Shown: piece after piece, positions 7,635 to 15,347 of the stretch
How positions within the stretch are numbered: position 1 is the stretch's first letter
How the letters are laid out: every line of letters begins with the position of its first letter
Source of the DNA: MGOM01 sp035455265
Lineage (GTDB): Bacteria > Chloroflexota > Anaerolineae > Anaerolineales > E44-bin32
Reading direction: 5' to 3'
Assembly (NCBI GenBank): GCA_035455265.1
Contig: DATIFK010000052.1
Location: 1 to 33,595, forward strand
DNA length: 33,595 nt
Made by a program: the position numbers and the translations under genes
Notes under the pieces: generated by a model
Seen by the model: the letters and a program-made list of their open reading frames with translations, nothing else
The model's database searches: none
What the model was told of the DNA's origin: nothing

Positions 7635-8138
7635 ATGAACGAGCCAGTTCTCGTCATCAACGCCAACTACGAACCCCTCAACGTGTGCAGCACACGCCGG
7701 GCTCTCGGCTTGTTGCTGACCGGCAAAGCCGAAATGATGGCCAACGGCCGCGGCTATGTGCGGACCGTCCGGCTGACCGTCCCCCGCCCCTCCGTCATCC
7801 GCCTCGGCAAGATGGTTAAACGCCCCGCGCCGCGCGTCCGGCTGACGAAGCGCGAGCTCTTCCGGCGTGATGGCCACACCTGCCAGTACTGCGGCCAGCG
7901 GATCTCGCGCCTGACGATCGACCATGTCGTGCCGCGTCATCGCGGCGGTGAGCACGTCTGGTCGAACCTGGTCACGGCCTGCCCGGCCTGCAACCTGCGC
8001 AAGGGGGGGCGTACTCTTCACGAGGCCCACATGCAGCTGCTGCGCCCGCCGCGTGAGCCTCGGGCCACGCCCCAGTATCTGTTCGGCGCGCTCGTCGAGG
8101 CCAATCGCGACTGGCAGCCCTACCTCGAGGGCTGGTAG
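7635..8138 (+). CDS. HNH endonuclease-domain protein
   Basis: 167-residue soluble protein with an HNH nuclease fold of the Cys4 zinc type. C83 and C86 (CQYC) form the first knuckle. D96-H97 (TIDHVVPRHRGG) carries the general-base His, N111 is the middle Asn of the motif, and C116 and C119 (CPAC) form the second knuckle. The N-terminal half begins VLVINANYEPLNVC, shared by small HNH proteins widespread in Chloroflexota, Actinobacteria and Cyanobacteria whose substrate is not established. It stands alone between repeat DNA and a strong terminator, with no methylase, phage or intron partner. The nuclease fold is sure; the biological role is unknown. Confidence 0.9.
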   Translation: MNEPVLVINANYEPLNVCSTRRALGLLLTGKAEMMANGRGYVRTVRLTVPRPSVIRLGKMVKRPAPRVRLTKRELFRRDGHTCQYCGQRISRLTIDHVVPRHRGGEHVWSNLVTACPACNLRKGGRTLHEAHMQLLRPPREPRATPQYLFGALVEANRDWQPYLEGW

Positions 8139-8146
8139 GCCGATAG

Positions 8147-8187
8147 CCCCAAACCCGTTTTGGCCTGCGGCCAAAACGGGTTTGGGG
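8147..8187. terminator. Perfect 19-bp convergent terminator hairpin
   Basis: CCCCAAACCCGTTTTGGCC (8147-8165) pairs without mismatch with 8169-8187 around a 3-base loop. It fills the 58-base gap between the plus-strand HNH gene and the minus-strand gene ending at 8197, so it can serve both. There is no outside T-run. Confidence 0.85.
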
Positions 8188-8196
8188 TTCTGGAAC

Positions 8197-9309
8197 CTAG
8201 CCGCCTGCGGGTGCTGCTTCGATCGACTCCAGCAAGGCCAGCAATCCCCCCGCCACGACCCCGTGCCCGCCCATGAGCACCGGCAAGGGCGCGGACGCCG
8301 CGGCTTCGGTCAGGTCGCGCAACGAGGGATCAGAGACCTCGGCCGCCCAGCCCAGGTCGGCGGCGAAGCGATCCGAAGCCGGTGGCCATGGACCCCGCTG
8401 GGCCATCCAGACTCGCGTGTCCCATACCAGCCCGTCGGCCATCCCGGCCATTTCGCTCAGGAAGGCGGCCGCTCCCAACCTGTCGACGGCGGCGCCGATG
8501 AAGGAGCGGACCTCTCCGCGCGCCAATCGACCGCTGGCGAGCATCCCGCGCTCTTCCGAGAAGACGCGCACCCAAATGCGGCGATGTGCTTCGAGCGCCT
8601 GCCACGCCTCGGACGAGACGCGGCCGATGACCGCCAATGTACGTGCCGGTGTCTCGATCACTCGACGTAGGCGCACCAGAGTCTCGGCCAAGCTTCCCGG
8701 CAGCGCTCCGAGGAACGAGCGCATCTCCGGCCCGGCATCCGGGTGATCTCGTAGAAGCACGGCATCGGCGGGTGTGTCGATGTCGGCGCGGCTTGCCGCG
8801 CTGGACGGAAGACCTTCCACCGCCAGCCCGGCCTCGTGGTCAAGCACCCATCCGATGGGATTGTCCGACGGGAGCCGGTCGGCCATGCGGATCAACGCTT
8901 CCGCATCGCCGACGATCGCCCAATCGGTCGAGTGGTAGTTGTTGACGACCGCCCGCCCGGTCCCCGCCCTCTGGAACGCCTCGCGCAAGAACGTCTCGCC
9001 GGCCAGCGGAGCGCTGGCGCCGCCAAAGTAAGCCAGCGTCGCCCATCCCTCTAGGCGAAGAATTTCGGCGAGGACGCGGCCGAAGTGAAACTCCCCGGCC
9101 GAGACTTTCAGCAGGCGCGCCCCGCCACGTTTCAGTTCTCGCTGGTCTTCGGGAGAGGCCGCCAGAACGGAAATGGCGCCGGCTTCCGGCACTCCCTGGA
9201 GGCGTGACAGAAGGTCCAGCGACGCGGCCCGTCTCGCCTGCGCCACCCACGCTTCCGCTCGGGTGCGGCCGGCGGGGGGAAGCATGAGCAAAACGGGGAT
9301 CGGTTCCAT
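8197..9309 (-). CDS. Uncharacterised protein with possible nucleotidyltransferase-like N-terminal domain
   Basis: About 370 residues, soluble. I do not firmly recognise the family. The first ~190 residues alternate strands and helices and contain FGGASAPLAG near 95-104, VVNNYHSTDWAI near 121-132 and RADIDTPAD near 174-182. The last resembles the D-x-D-T-P-E-D motif near the end of MobA/CofC-type guanylyltransferase domains. The remaining ~180 residues look helical and unassigned. ATG 9309 is preferred; a TTG at 9345 overlaps the hpf stop (TTGA) and would add 12 residues. It is last in the tad-comF-hpf run, so possibly co-transcribed. Enzymatic function is only a suggestion. Confidence 0.7.
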   Translation of the reverse strand: MEPIPVLLMLPPAGRTRAEAWVAQARRAASLDLLSRLQGVPEAGAISVLAASPEDQRELKRGGARLLKVSAGEFHFGRVLAEILRLEGWATLAYFGGASAPLAGETFLREAFQRAGTGRAVVNNYHSTDWAIVGDAEALIRMADRLPSDNPIGWVLDHEAGLAVEGLPSSAASRADIDTPADAVLLRDHPDAGPEMRSFLGALPGSLAETLVRLRRVIETPARTLAVIGRVSSEAWQALEAHRRIWVRVFSEERGMLASGRLARGEVRSFIGAAVDRLGAAAFLSEMAGMADGLVWDTRVWMAQRGPWPPASDRFAADLGWAAEVSDPSLRDLTEAAASAPLPVLMGGHGVVAGGLLALLESIEAAPAGG

Positions 9310-9341
9310 CCGCCGGTGTGTCCGGGCGAGGGGCCCGCCCG

Positions 9342-9908
9342 TCAAACCTTTTCGGGCTCGATCAGTCCGTAGCTCCCGTCACGCCGGCGGTAGAGCACAT
9401 TGACTTGCTGAGTCTCGGCGTTGAGGAACAGGAAGAAGTCTTCGTGCCCGAGGAGCTCCATCTGGCGCAGCGCCTCATCCTCATCCATCGGGCTCAGTGG
9501 GAACGACTTGCGACGGGCAATGTTGCGTTCTTTGCGGCCCGCGCCTCGTTTCGCCGGCCTGCCTTCCGCCGCCTGCGACGCCGTCCGGCCGTCGCCACGG
9601 TTGCGCCAGTGTTTTCCCTTGAAGCGCTCGGCCTGCCGCTCGACTTTGTCCAGCACGGTGTCGAACGAGGCGAAGATATCGTCCGACCGCTCTTCGGCCC
9701 TCAGCAGCACCCCCTTACCGCGCACCGTGACCTGCGCCACCTGCCGGTCGGAGGCGCTGCGGGCCGACTGGACGTAGGACAAATCGACCTGGACCACCTC
9801 GATGGCGTCCAGGTACCGGTCCAGATGACCGGCCTTGCGGGTGACGTATTCCTCGAGGCGGTCGGTCAACTCGATGTTGCGAACCTGAATGGTGACCTGT
9901 GCAGGCAT
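9342..9908 (-). CDS. hpf: Long-form ribosome hibernation promoting factor
   Basis: 188-residue HPF/RaiA protein that binds the 30S decoding region in stationary phase and, in its long form, dimerises ribosomes into 100S particles. Residues 1-100 form the beta-alpha-beta-beta-beta-alpha ribosome-binding domain (VTIQVRNIELTDRLEEYV; HLDRYL near 28-33). Residues about 101-135 are a basic linker. Residues 136-188 are the dimerisation domain with RRKSFPLSPMDEDEAL, GHEDFFLFLNAET and YRRRDGSYGLIEP. A strong GGAGGAAA lies just upstream of the ATG. It follows comF by 22 bases, as hpf (yvyD) follows comF genes at a distance in Bacillus. Confidence 0.95.
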   Translation of the reverse strand: MPAQVTIQVRNIELTDRLEEYVTRKAGHLDRYLDAIEVVQVDLSYVQSARSASDRQVAQVTVRGKGVLLRAEERSDDIFASFDTVLDKVERQAERFKGKHWRNRGDGRTASQAAEGRPAKRGAGRKERNIARRKSFPLSPMDEDEALRQMELLGHEDFFLFLNAETQQVNVLYRRRDGSYGLIEPEKV

Positions 9909-9930
9909 GCGGTTTCCTCCGGCGGGCCGC

Positions 9931-10590
9931 TCAGGCCCGCGCCACAGTCAACCCGAACACCTGAGAGGCTCCGGCCCGGCGGAGAGCGTCGGCGCAAGCC
10001 GCCAGCGTGGCGCCGGTGGTGAAGACGTCGTCGAGAAGGAGAGGCGATTGGTCGCGAATCCGCGCGGAGTCGGCAGCGAAGGCTCCGGACACATTCCTCT
10101 GTCGTTCGATGGGAGTGAGTCCCACCTGCGAGTCTGTCTCGCGGATTCGGACGAGGGCCGAAGTCGGAACCGGCATGTCCAGGTGCTTGCCCAGAGCCTG
10201 GGCGATGAGACCAACCTGATTATACCCTCGGCGGCGCCGGCGCGCGCGGCCGAGGGGCACCGGGACCACGCAGGTGGCCGTCCAGGCGGCGGCGCGATAC
10301 ACCTCTTCCAGGTGCCCCGCCAACCGTTCGGCGATGTCGAGGTCGGGGCGGTACTTGAGATGGGTCAGGATTCGATCCAGCGGTGGTGCGTAGCGCGCCC
10401 ACGAGGCGGCCGGGAAGAATCCAGGGAGGCGACAACAGCCCGAGCAGGGAAGACCGGGAGACAGGCGGCGTGCGCAGCGGCTGCAGCCCGCAACCGGCAG
10501 GGTTCGTATGCGACCGTCGCAATCGTCACACCAGGCGTGAGCGGAACGACCGCACCCGGCGCAAGCGGGCGGGAAGAGAAAATCGAGCAG
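9931..10590 (-). CDS. comF: ComF/ComFC-like phosphoribosyltransferase-fold protein (non-canonical start)
   Basis: Cytosolic protein of natural transformation (ComFC/GntX family). From 10590 the frame encodes 219 residues: LLDFLFPPAC, Cys pairs at 10/13, 21/24, 36/39 and 49/52 forming zinc fingers, HLKYRPD near 78, PVPLGRARRRRRGYNQ near 110-125, and the PRPP-binding LLLDDVFTTGATL at 184-196. The frame is clean back to a stop at 10680, yet contains no ATG, GTG or TTG upstream of the TTG at 10323, which would delete the zinc fingers. Translation must start at a rare codon, CTG (10590) or ATC (10611, behind AGGGGGACAG), or there is a sequencing or assembly error. The chosen start is therefore provisional. 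Confidence 0.85.
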   Translation of the reverse strand: MLDFLFPPACAGCGRSAHAWCDDCDGRIRTLPVAGCSRCARRLSPGLPCSGCCRLPGFFPAASWARYAPPLDRILTHLKYRPDLDIAERLAGHLEEVYRAAAWTATCVVPVPLGRARRRRRGYNQVGLIAQALGKHLDMPVPTSALVRIRETDSQVGLTPIERQRNVSGAFAADSARIRDQSPLLLDDVFTTGATLAACADALRRAGASQVFGLTVARA

Positions 10591-10639
10591 GCGCGTTCGG
10601 CCGAAGGTGATCTGTCCCCCTGGTGATCGGGCCGAAGCT

Positions 10640-11590
10640 TCAGCGTCCCGAGAGGATCGCCCCCAACGGAGAACGCATCAGCAGCATCGCCGCCGGACCG
10701 AGGAGCAGGATCAGGATGGACGGGAAGATCAGCAGCCCGATCGGGAAGATCATCTTGATCGGGGCGCGGTGCGCCTCTTCCTCGGCCATCTGTCGCCGCC
10801 GCACGCGCATCTGGTCCGACTGAATGCGCAGCACCTTGGCCATGCTGACGCCCAGCTGTTCCGACTGGATGACGGCGGCGACGAAGCTGGTCATCTCGGG
10901 TACGCCCAATCGGTCGGCCATGTCCCGCAAGGCGTCCCGCCGCAGCTTGCCGAGCCGGATTTCCTGGATGACACGCCCGAACTCCAACGCCAGGGCGTTG
11001 TCCCACTTCTCGTGGACTTTGGACATGGCTGCGTCAAAACCCAGGCCGGCTTCGACGCAGATCGTCAACAGGTCGAGCGAGTCCGGCATGGCGCGGAAGA
11101 TGGCCTTCTGGCGCCCGCGCACCCGCCCGCTGAGCCACAGGTCGGGGAACATGAAGCCGATGATCAGGAAGAGCGTCGACAGGCCCAGGCCCTGAAGCCA
11201 GCTGCGCCGGGTGATGGCGAAGACGGCGAAGAGCAGTCCGCCGAAGACGATCGCCAGCACGAAGCGCATCGCCAGGAAGAAGGCCGGGTCCATCTGCATG
11301 GGATTGCCGGCCATTTCCAGTCGCTTGCGTGCGCTTTCCAGCGTCGCCTGCGGCGTGAAGCGCGAGGCGAGCTTCCCGATGCGGTTGAAGAAAGGCAATA
11401 TGATGCGCTGGTAGAACGCCTGCGAAAGCTCGATCTCCTCAAGCGTCATCGGTTCTTCGCGGACGCTGAACTCGGCCAGACGTTCCTGGATCGGATCCTT
11501 GGCTTCGGGCGCTCGAATCCCCGCCACCACCAGGATGACGGCCAGGATCAGGGCGATGCCGACGACCGCCAGAATGGCCAGAGCACTCAT
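10640..11590 (-). CDS. tadC: Tad pilus inner-membrane protein TadC
   Basis: 316-residue T2SSF-family platform protein for the Flp/Tad pilus. One N-terminal helix (residues 3-24), two helices near 105-150, the cytoplasmic GspF domain around 165-285 (MPDSLDLLTICVEAGLGFDAA, RLGVPEMTSFVAAVIQSEQLG) and a C-terminal hairpin of helices near 285-308. GGGGGAGG sits upstream of the ATG. It follows tadB by 15 bases. TadB and TadC form the heteromeric platform on which TadA acts. Confident by domain, length and position. Confidence 0.92.
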   Translation of the reverse strand: MSALAILAVVGIALILAVILVVAGIRAPEAKDPIQERLAEFSVREEPMTLEEIELSQAFYQRIILPFFNRIGKLASRFTPQATLESARKRLEMAGNPMQMDPAFFLAMRFVLAIVFGGLLFAVFAITRRSWLQGLGLSTLFLIIGFMFPDLWLSGRVRGRQKAIFRAMPDSLDLLTICVEAGLGFDAAMSKVHEKWDNALALEFGRVIQEIRLGKLRRDALRDMADRLGVPEMTSFVAAVIQSEQLGVSMAKVLRIQSDQMRVRRRQMAEEEAHRAPIKMIFPIGLLIFPSILILLLGPAAMLLMRSPLGAILSGR

Positions 11591-11605
11591 CGTTGCCTCC
11601 CCCGC

Positions 11606-12586
11606 CTAGATGTCGATGGCGACGATCTTCTGGACGGCATAGAAACCGCTCAGCACCATGATCGTCGCCAGGGATAGCAGCGGGATCCCGCAGGTGCGGG
11701 TCTCGGGGTTGAAGAACTGCATGATGTACGGCCGGTTGAGCAGGAACAGGAGCAGCACCAACACCACCGGAAGCAACGAAATGACCCAGGCGGTGGCGCG
11801 ACCCTGGGCCGTCAGGGCCGAGATTTCGCCCTTGATGCGGACGCGCTCCCGGATGGTGAAGGAGATGACATCCAGGATCTCGGCCAGGTTGCCGCCGACC
11901 TCTCGCTGGACGTTGATGGCCGTGATCACCAGGTCGAGGTCATCGCTGTTGATCCGCCGCAGCAGGTGATCGAGGGCTTCCTCCATGGCGATGCCCAGCT
12001 GCATCTCCTGCACGACGCGGCGGAACTCATCGCAGATCGGCGCCGGCAGCTCGCGGCTGACGGCCTCCATCGCCTGCAGGGTCGAGAAGCCGGCCCGCAG
12101 CCCGTTGACCATCAGATTGAGCATGTCGCCGAGCTGGGAGTCGAATTGCCGCAAACGGGCGGCCTGGGCGCGGCGGACGTAGATCTGCGGGGCGAAGGCT
12201 CCGAAGGCCCCGACGAGGATACCGAAGATGATCGACCGCCCGAGGATCGTGCCGACGAAGAAGGCGCCGATGGCCGCAATGACGATCAATCCCATAAACT
12301 CGGCCGGGCGGAGCTTGATGTCGGCCCGCGCCAGGTTCTTGGAGATCCCGTCGAACAGGTCGGTGCCCTCCCCCATGCGGTTCAGGAAGTCGCCGACGAT
12401 GGTCTTGCGCTCGACCTTGGGCGCCGCCGTGCCGGCGGCCGAGGTCACCAGGCCGCCCGACTCGGCGTAGCGACCGAGGCGCTCCTCGACCGCCGTCTGC
12501 CCGCCCAGCAGGCTGACGCCGACCCCCACCAGGAGCAGGGCTACCCCCAATCCGCCACCGATGAGCAGGATGAGATTCGGGTCCAT
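11606..12586 (-). CDS. tadB: Tad pilus inner-membrane protein TadB
   Basis: 326-residue T2SSF platform protein. N-terminal helix (residues 5-28), a linker, paired helices near 100-135, the GspF domain near 148-265 (GDMLNLMVNGLRAGFSTLQAME, EVGGNLAEILDVISFTIRERVRIKGEI split by helices) and two C-terminal helices. It starts three bases after the cpaF stop and precedes tadC, the standard tadA-tadB-tadC order. Confidence 0.92.
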   Translation of the reverse strand: MDPNLILLIGGGLGVALLLVGVGVSLLGGQTAVEERLGRYAESGGLVTSAAGTAAPKVERKTIVGDFLNRMGEGTDLFDGISKNLARADIKLRPAEFMGLIVIAAIGAFFVGTILGRSIIFGILVGAFGAFAPQIYVRRAQAARLRQFDSQLGDMLNLMVNGLRAGFSTLQAMEAVSRELPAPICDEFRRVVQEMQLGIAMEEALDHLLRRINSDDLDLVITAINVQREVGGNLAEILDVISFTIRERVRIKGEISALTAQGRATAWVISLLPVVLVLLLFLLNRPYIMQFFNPETRTCGIPLLSLATIMVLSGFYAVQKIVAIDI

Positions 12587-12589
12587 GGC

Positions 12590-14023
12590 CTAATACCGCA
12601 TTCGTTCGCCGACCCCGAAGACCGACGCCGGAAGGTGGATGCCGGACATCTCGAGCTTGTCCATGAACTTCGGGCGCAGTCCCGTCGGGCGCAGGCGACC
12701 GATGACGCGGCCTCCCTCAAAACCGGTCTGCTCGAAGATAAAGATGTCGGTCATGGTGATGACGTCGCCTTCCATCCCCTGGATCTCGGCGATGTGGGTC
12801 ACCTTGCGCGTCCCATCGCGCAAGCGTTCCAGGTGCACGACCAGTTCCAGGGCGGAGGCAATCTGTTCGCGAATGGCGCGCACAGGCAGTTCCATGCCGG
12901 CCATCAGCGTCATGGTTTCGATACGCGACAGGGTATCGCGCGGGCTGTTCGAGTGGGCGGTGGTCATCGAGCCGTCATGGCCCGTGTTCATCGCCTGGAG
13001 CATGTCCAGGGCGGCCTCGTCGCGGATCTCGCCGACGATGATGCGGTCGGGGCGCATTCGCAACGAGTTGACCACCAGGTTCTGGATCGTGACCTCGCCT
13101 CGCCCTTCGATGTTCGGGGGGCGCGACTCGAGCGTGACGACGTGCTCCTGCCGGAGCTGCAGCTCGGCGGCGTTCTCGATAGTGATGATGCGTTCGTCGG
13201 GCGGGATGTACTGCGAGATGACGTTGAGCATGGTCGTCTTGCCCGAACCGGTGCCGCCCGAGATGACCATGTTGATGCGGGAGACAACGCACGCCTTGAG
13301 GAACTCGATCGCTTCGGGCGTGATCGTGCCGAACTCGATCATCTGCTCGACGGTGATCGGGTTGCGGGCGAACTTTCGGATGGTCAGCGTCGGCCCGACC
13401 AGGGAAATGGGCGGGATGACGGCGTTGACGCGCGAGCCGTCGGGCAGGCGGGCGTCGACGTACGGACTCGATTCGTCGATGCGGCGTCCCAGGGGCGCCA
13501 CGATGCGGTCGATGATGCGCATCAGGTGGTCGTCGGTCTCGAACGAGGCCGGCTCCCGGTTGATCTTGCCGCGCCGCTCAATGTAGATGTTCTTGGAGCC
13601 GTTCACCATGATCTCGGTGATCGTCTCGTCGGCCAGCAGCGGCTCGATCGGGCCCAGGCCCAGGATTTCGGCCACAATCTGCTCGAACAGCCGGCGCCGC
13701 TCCGGCCGGGACAGGACGATCTTCTCCTCGGCCAGGATGTTTTCGAACAGCTCCTCGATCGTGCGCCGGACATCGGCCGTCTGGGTGACGTCCATCGACG
13801 GGTCGAGCTCGGCCAGAAGCTTGTTCTGGACGCGCGTCTTCAGGTCGTAGTAGGTATCCCGCTGGGCGCCGCCCGGCGGGGCGACCCGCTGGCGCACGCC
13901 CGTCAGGCGGGTCGTGCCGGCGTTCGGCGCCGCGGTCGAGAGCGCCGGGGCGCCGGGGTCCCTGGGGGGCGCGGCCACACCGTCCTGGGATTGCCCCTGT
14001 TCGATGCGTTTCAGCAACGACAT
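12590..14023 (-). CDS. cpaF: Tad/Flp pilus assembly and secretion ATPase (CpaF/TadA)
   Basis: 477-residue hexameric secretion ATPase that drives Flp pilus polymerisation. A disordered Pro/Ala-rich N-terminus (to about 55), the N-terminal domain, Walker A GGTGSGKTT at 256-264, Walker B-like RIIVGEIRDEAALDML near 328-343, and the His box NTGHDGSMTTAHSNSP near 346-361. The Asp box reads TIENAAELQL (281-290), with Asn where most family members have Asp. AGGAGGT lies 5-6 bases before the ATG. It sits between cpaE and tadB with 34- and 3-base gaps. Confidence 0.95.
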   Translation of the reverse strand: MSLLKRIEQGQSQDGVAAPPRDPGAPALSTAAPNAGTTRLTGVRQRVAPPGGAQRDTYYDLKTRVQNKLLAELDPSMDVTQTADVRRTIEELFENILAEEKIVLSRPERRRLFEQIVAEILGLGPIEPLLADETITEIMVNGSKNIYIERRGKINREPASFETDDHLMRIIDRIVAPLGRRIDESSPYVDARLPDGSRVNAVIPPISLVGPTLTIRKFARNPITVEQMIEFGTITPEAIEFLKACVVSRINMVISGGTGSGKTTMLNVISQYIPPDERIITIENAAELQLRQEHVVTLESRPPNIEGRGEVTIQNLVVNSLRMRPDRIIVGEIRDEAALDMLQAMNTGHDGSMTTAHSNSPRDTLSRIETMTLMAGMELPVRAIREQIASALELVVHLERLRDGTRKVTHIAEIQGMEGDVITMTDIFIFEQTGFEGGRVIGRLRPTGLRPKFMDKLEMSGIHLPASVFGVGERMRY

Positions 14024-14057
14024 GGCCTACCTCCTGTGAGACACTCCACCGACCGAC

Positions 14058-15317
14058 TCATCGGCCAAAGAGCCTCGGGCGCTCGCTTTCCTGCGCCTCG
14101 ACCTCTTCAGCCGGCTTCGCCAACAGACGTTCCTTCATCGTCGCCAACATTTCGAGGATGTTGCGCGCCGGCACTTTGCTGCGATCGCCCATCAAGAGCG
14201 GCACCCCGCGGTTGATCGAGGCGGTCACGGTCTTTTCGTCGATCGGGATCTCGCCATCGACGGGGCGCTTGAGATTCTCCGAGACGGCCTCCGGGGTGAT
14301 GCCGGACTTGCGGTCCATCTTGTTCAACACGAAGAAGATCCGATCGCGCGGGAACTCCAACGCCGCCAGTACGTCGAACAGCAGACGGGCGTCCTTGATC
14401 GCCGGGATCTCGGGCGTGGCGACCGCCACCAGCAGATCGGCGATGTCGAGCACGGCCAGGGTCACGTCGTCCATGGCGCGGCCCGTATCGACGACCACGT
14501 AGGCGAAGGCCCGCTTCAAATACTGCAAGACCTTGCGGACCTGCTCGGCGTGGATCTCCTCGGCCATTTCCGGCCGGGGCGGCGCCGCCAGCACCCGCAG
14601 CCCGCTCTCGTGCCGGATCAGGATCTCCTCCACCAGGTCGGGGTCGATCTCTTCCGCCCGCGCCGCCAGGTCGACGAAGGAGTTCTTGACCTGGAGGTTG
14701 AGGAAGACGGAGACGTCGCCGAACTGCATGTTGGCGTCCACCAGGACGGTGGGGGTCTCTTCGGTGTTCAGGGCCAGGGCGATGTTGGTCGCCAAGGTGG
14801 TGCAGCCGACGCCGCCCTTGGCGCTGTAGACCACGATGCCCTTGCCTTCGGGGCGTCCCTCGCGCCCGAGCAATCCGCCGACCGGGCCGCTGGGCACCGC
14901 CACTCGTTCGACCTTGGATCGTTCCTCGCGCGCCCGCAGCCCCCAGCGGCGCACGGACGAGATGAGCTCGTCGCCCGAGGGCGGCTTGGCGATGAAATCG
15001 CGCGCCCCGGCGCGCATCGACTGGCGCAGGTAGTCGGTGTCGCTCTGGACCGAGAGCATGATGATCTGCGCGTGGCGCACCTCGCGCATCATCGCCTCGG
15101 TCACCTCGATGCCGTCCATGTCGGGCAGGTTGATGTCCATCAGGACGACATCCGGCTGGGTGTCGCGCGCCATCTGCAGGGCTTCCTCGCCCGTGCGCGC
15201 CGCGCCGACGACCTCGATGTCGGATTCGAACTGGAGCAGCTTGCGCAGGTTCTCGCGCGTTTCCGCGATGTCGTCGACGATCAGGAGACGGATGGTCTCG
15301 CTGGACGCCTGCGGCAT
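14058..15317 (-). CDS. cpaE: CpaE/TadZ pilus localisation ATPase with N-terminal receiver domain
   Basis: 419-residue two-domain protein. Residues 8-122 form a CheY-like receiver with acidic pair D15-D16, phospho-acceptor Asp61 (LMDINLPDMDG), Ser89 and Lys111, all present, so it looks phosphorylatable. Residues 160-390 form a MinD/ParA-like ATPase with deviant Walker A KGGVGCTT at 167-174 (Cys where the catalytic Lys usually stands, signature Lys167 kept), LVDANMQFGDV near 192 and VVVDTGRAMDDVT near 274. CpaE/TadZ places the pilus machine in the cell. Many CpaE receivers are degenerate; this one is intact. It lies between cpaB and cpaF. Confidence 0.92.
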   Translation of the reverse strand: MPQASSETIRLLIVDDIAETRENLRKLLQFESDIEVVGAARTGEEALQMARDTQPDVVLMDINLPDMDGIEVTEAMMREVRHAQIIMLSVQSDTDYLRQSMRAGARDFIAKPPSGDELISSVRRWGLRAREERSKVERVAVPSGPVGGLLGREGRPEGKGIVVYSAKGGVGCTTLATNIALALNTEETPTVLVDANMQFGDVSVFLNLQVKNSFVDLAARAEEIDPDLVEEILIRHESGLRVLAAPPRPEMAEEIHAEQVRKVLQYLKRAFAYVVVDTGRAMDDVTLAVLDIADLLVAVATPEIPAIKDARLLFDVLAALEFPRDRIFFVLNKMDRKSGITPEAVSENLKRPVDGEIPIDEKTVTASINRGVPLLMGDRSKVPARNILEMLATMKERLLAKPAEEVEAQESERPRLFGR

Positions 15318-15347
15318 TCGGCTCGGCCCTTCGGTTCCGGCCCCCGG

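Noticed and set aside
10220..10522. 100-residue minus-strand frame within comF
   Set aside because: Wrong frame. The Cys-pair and PRPP motifs are in the frame annotated for comF.
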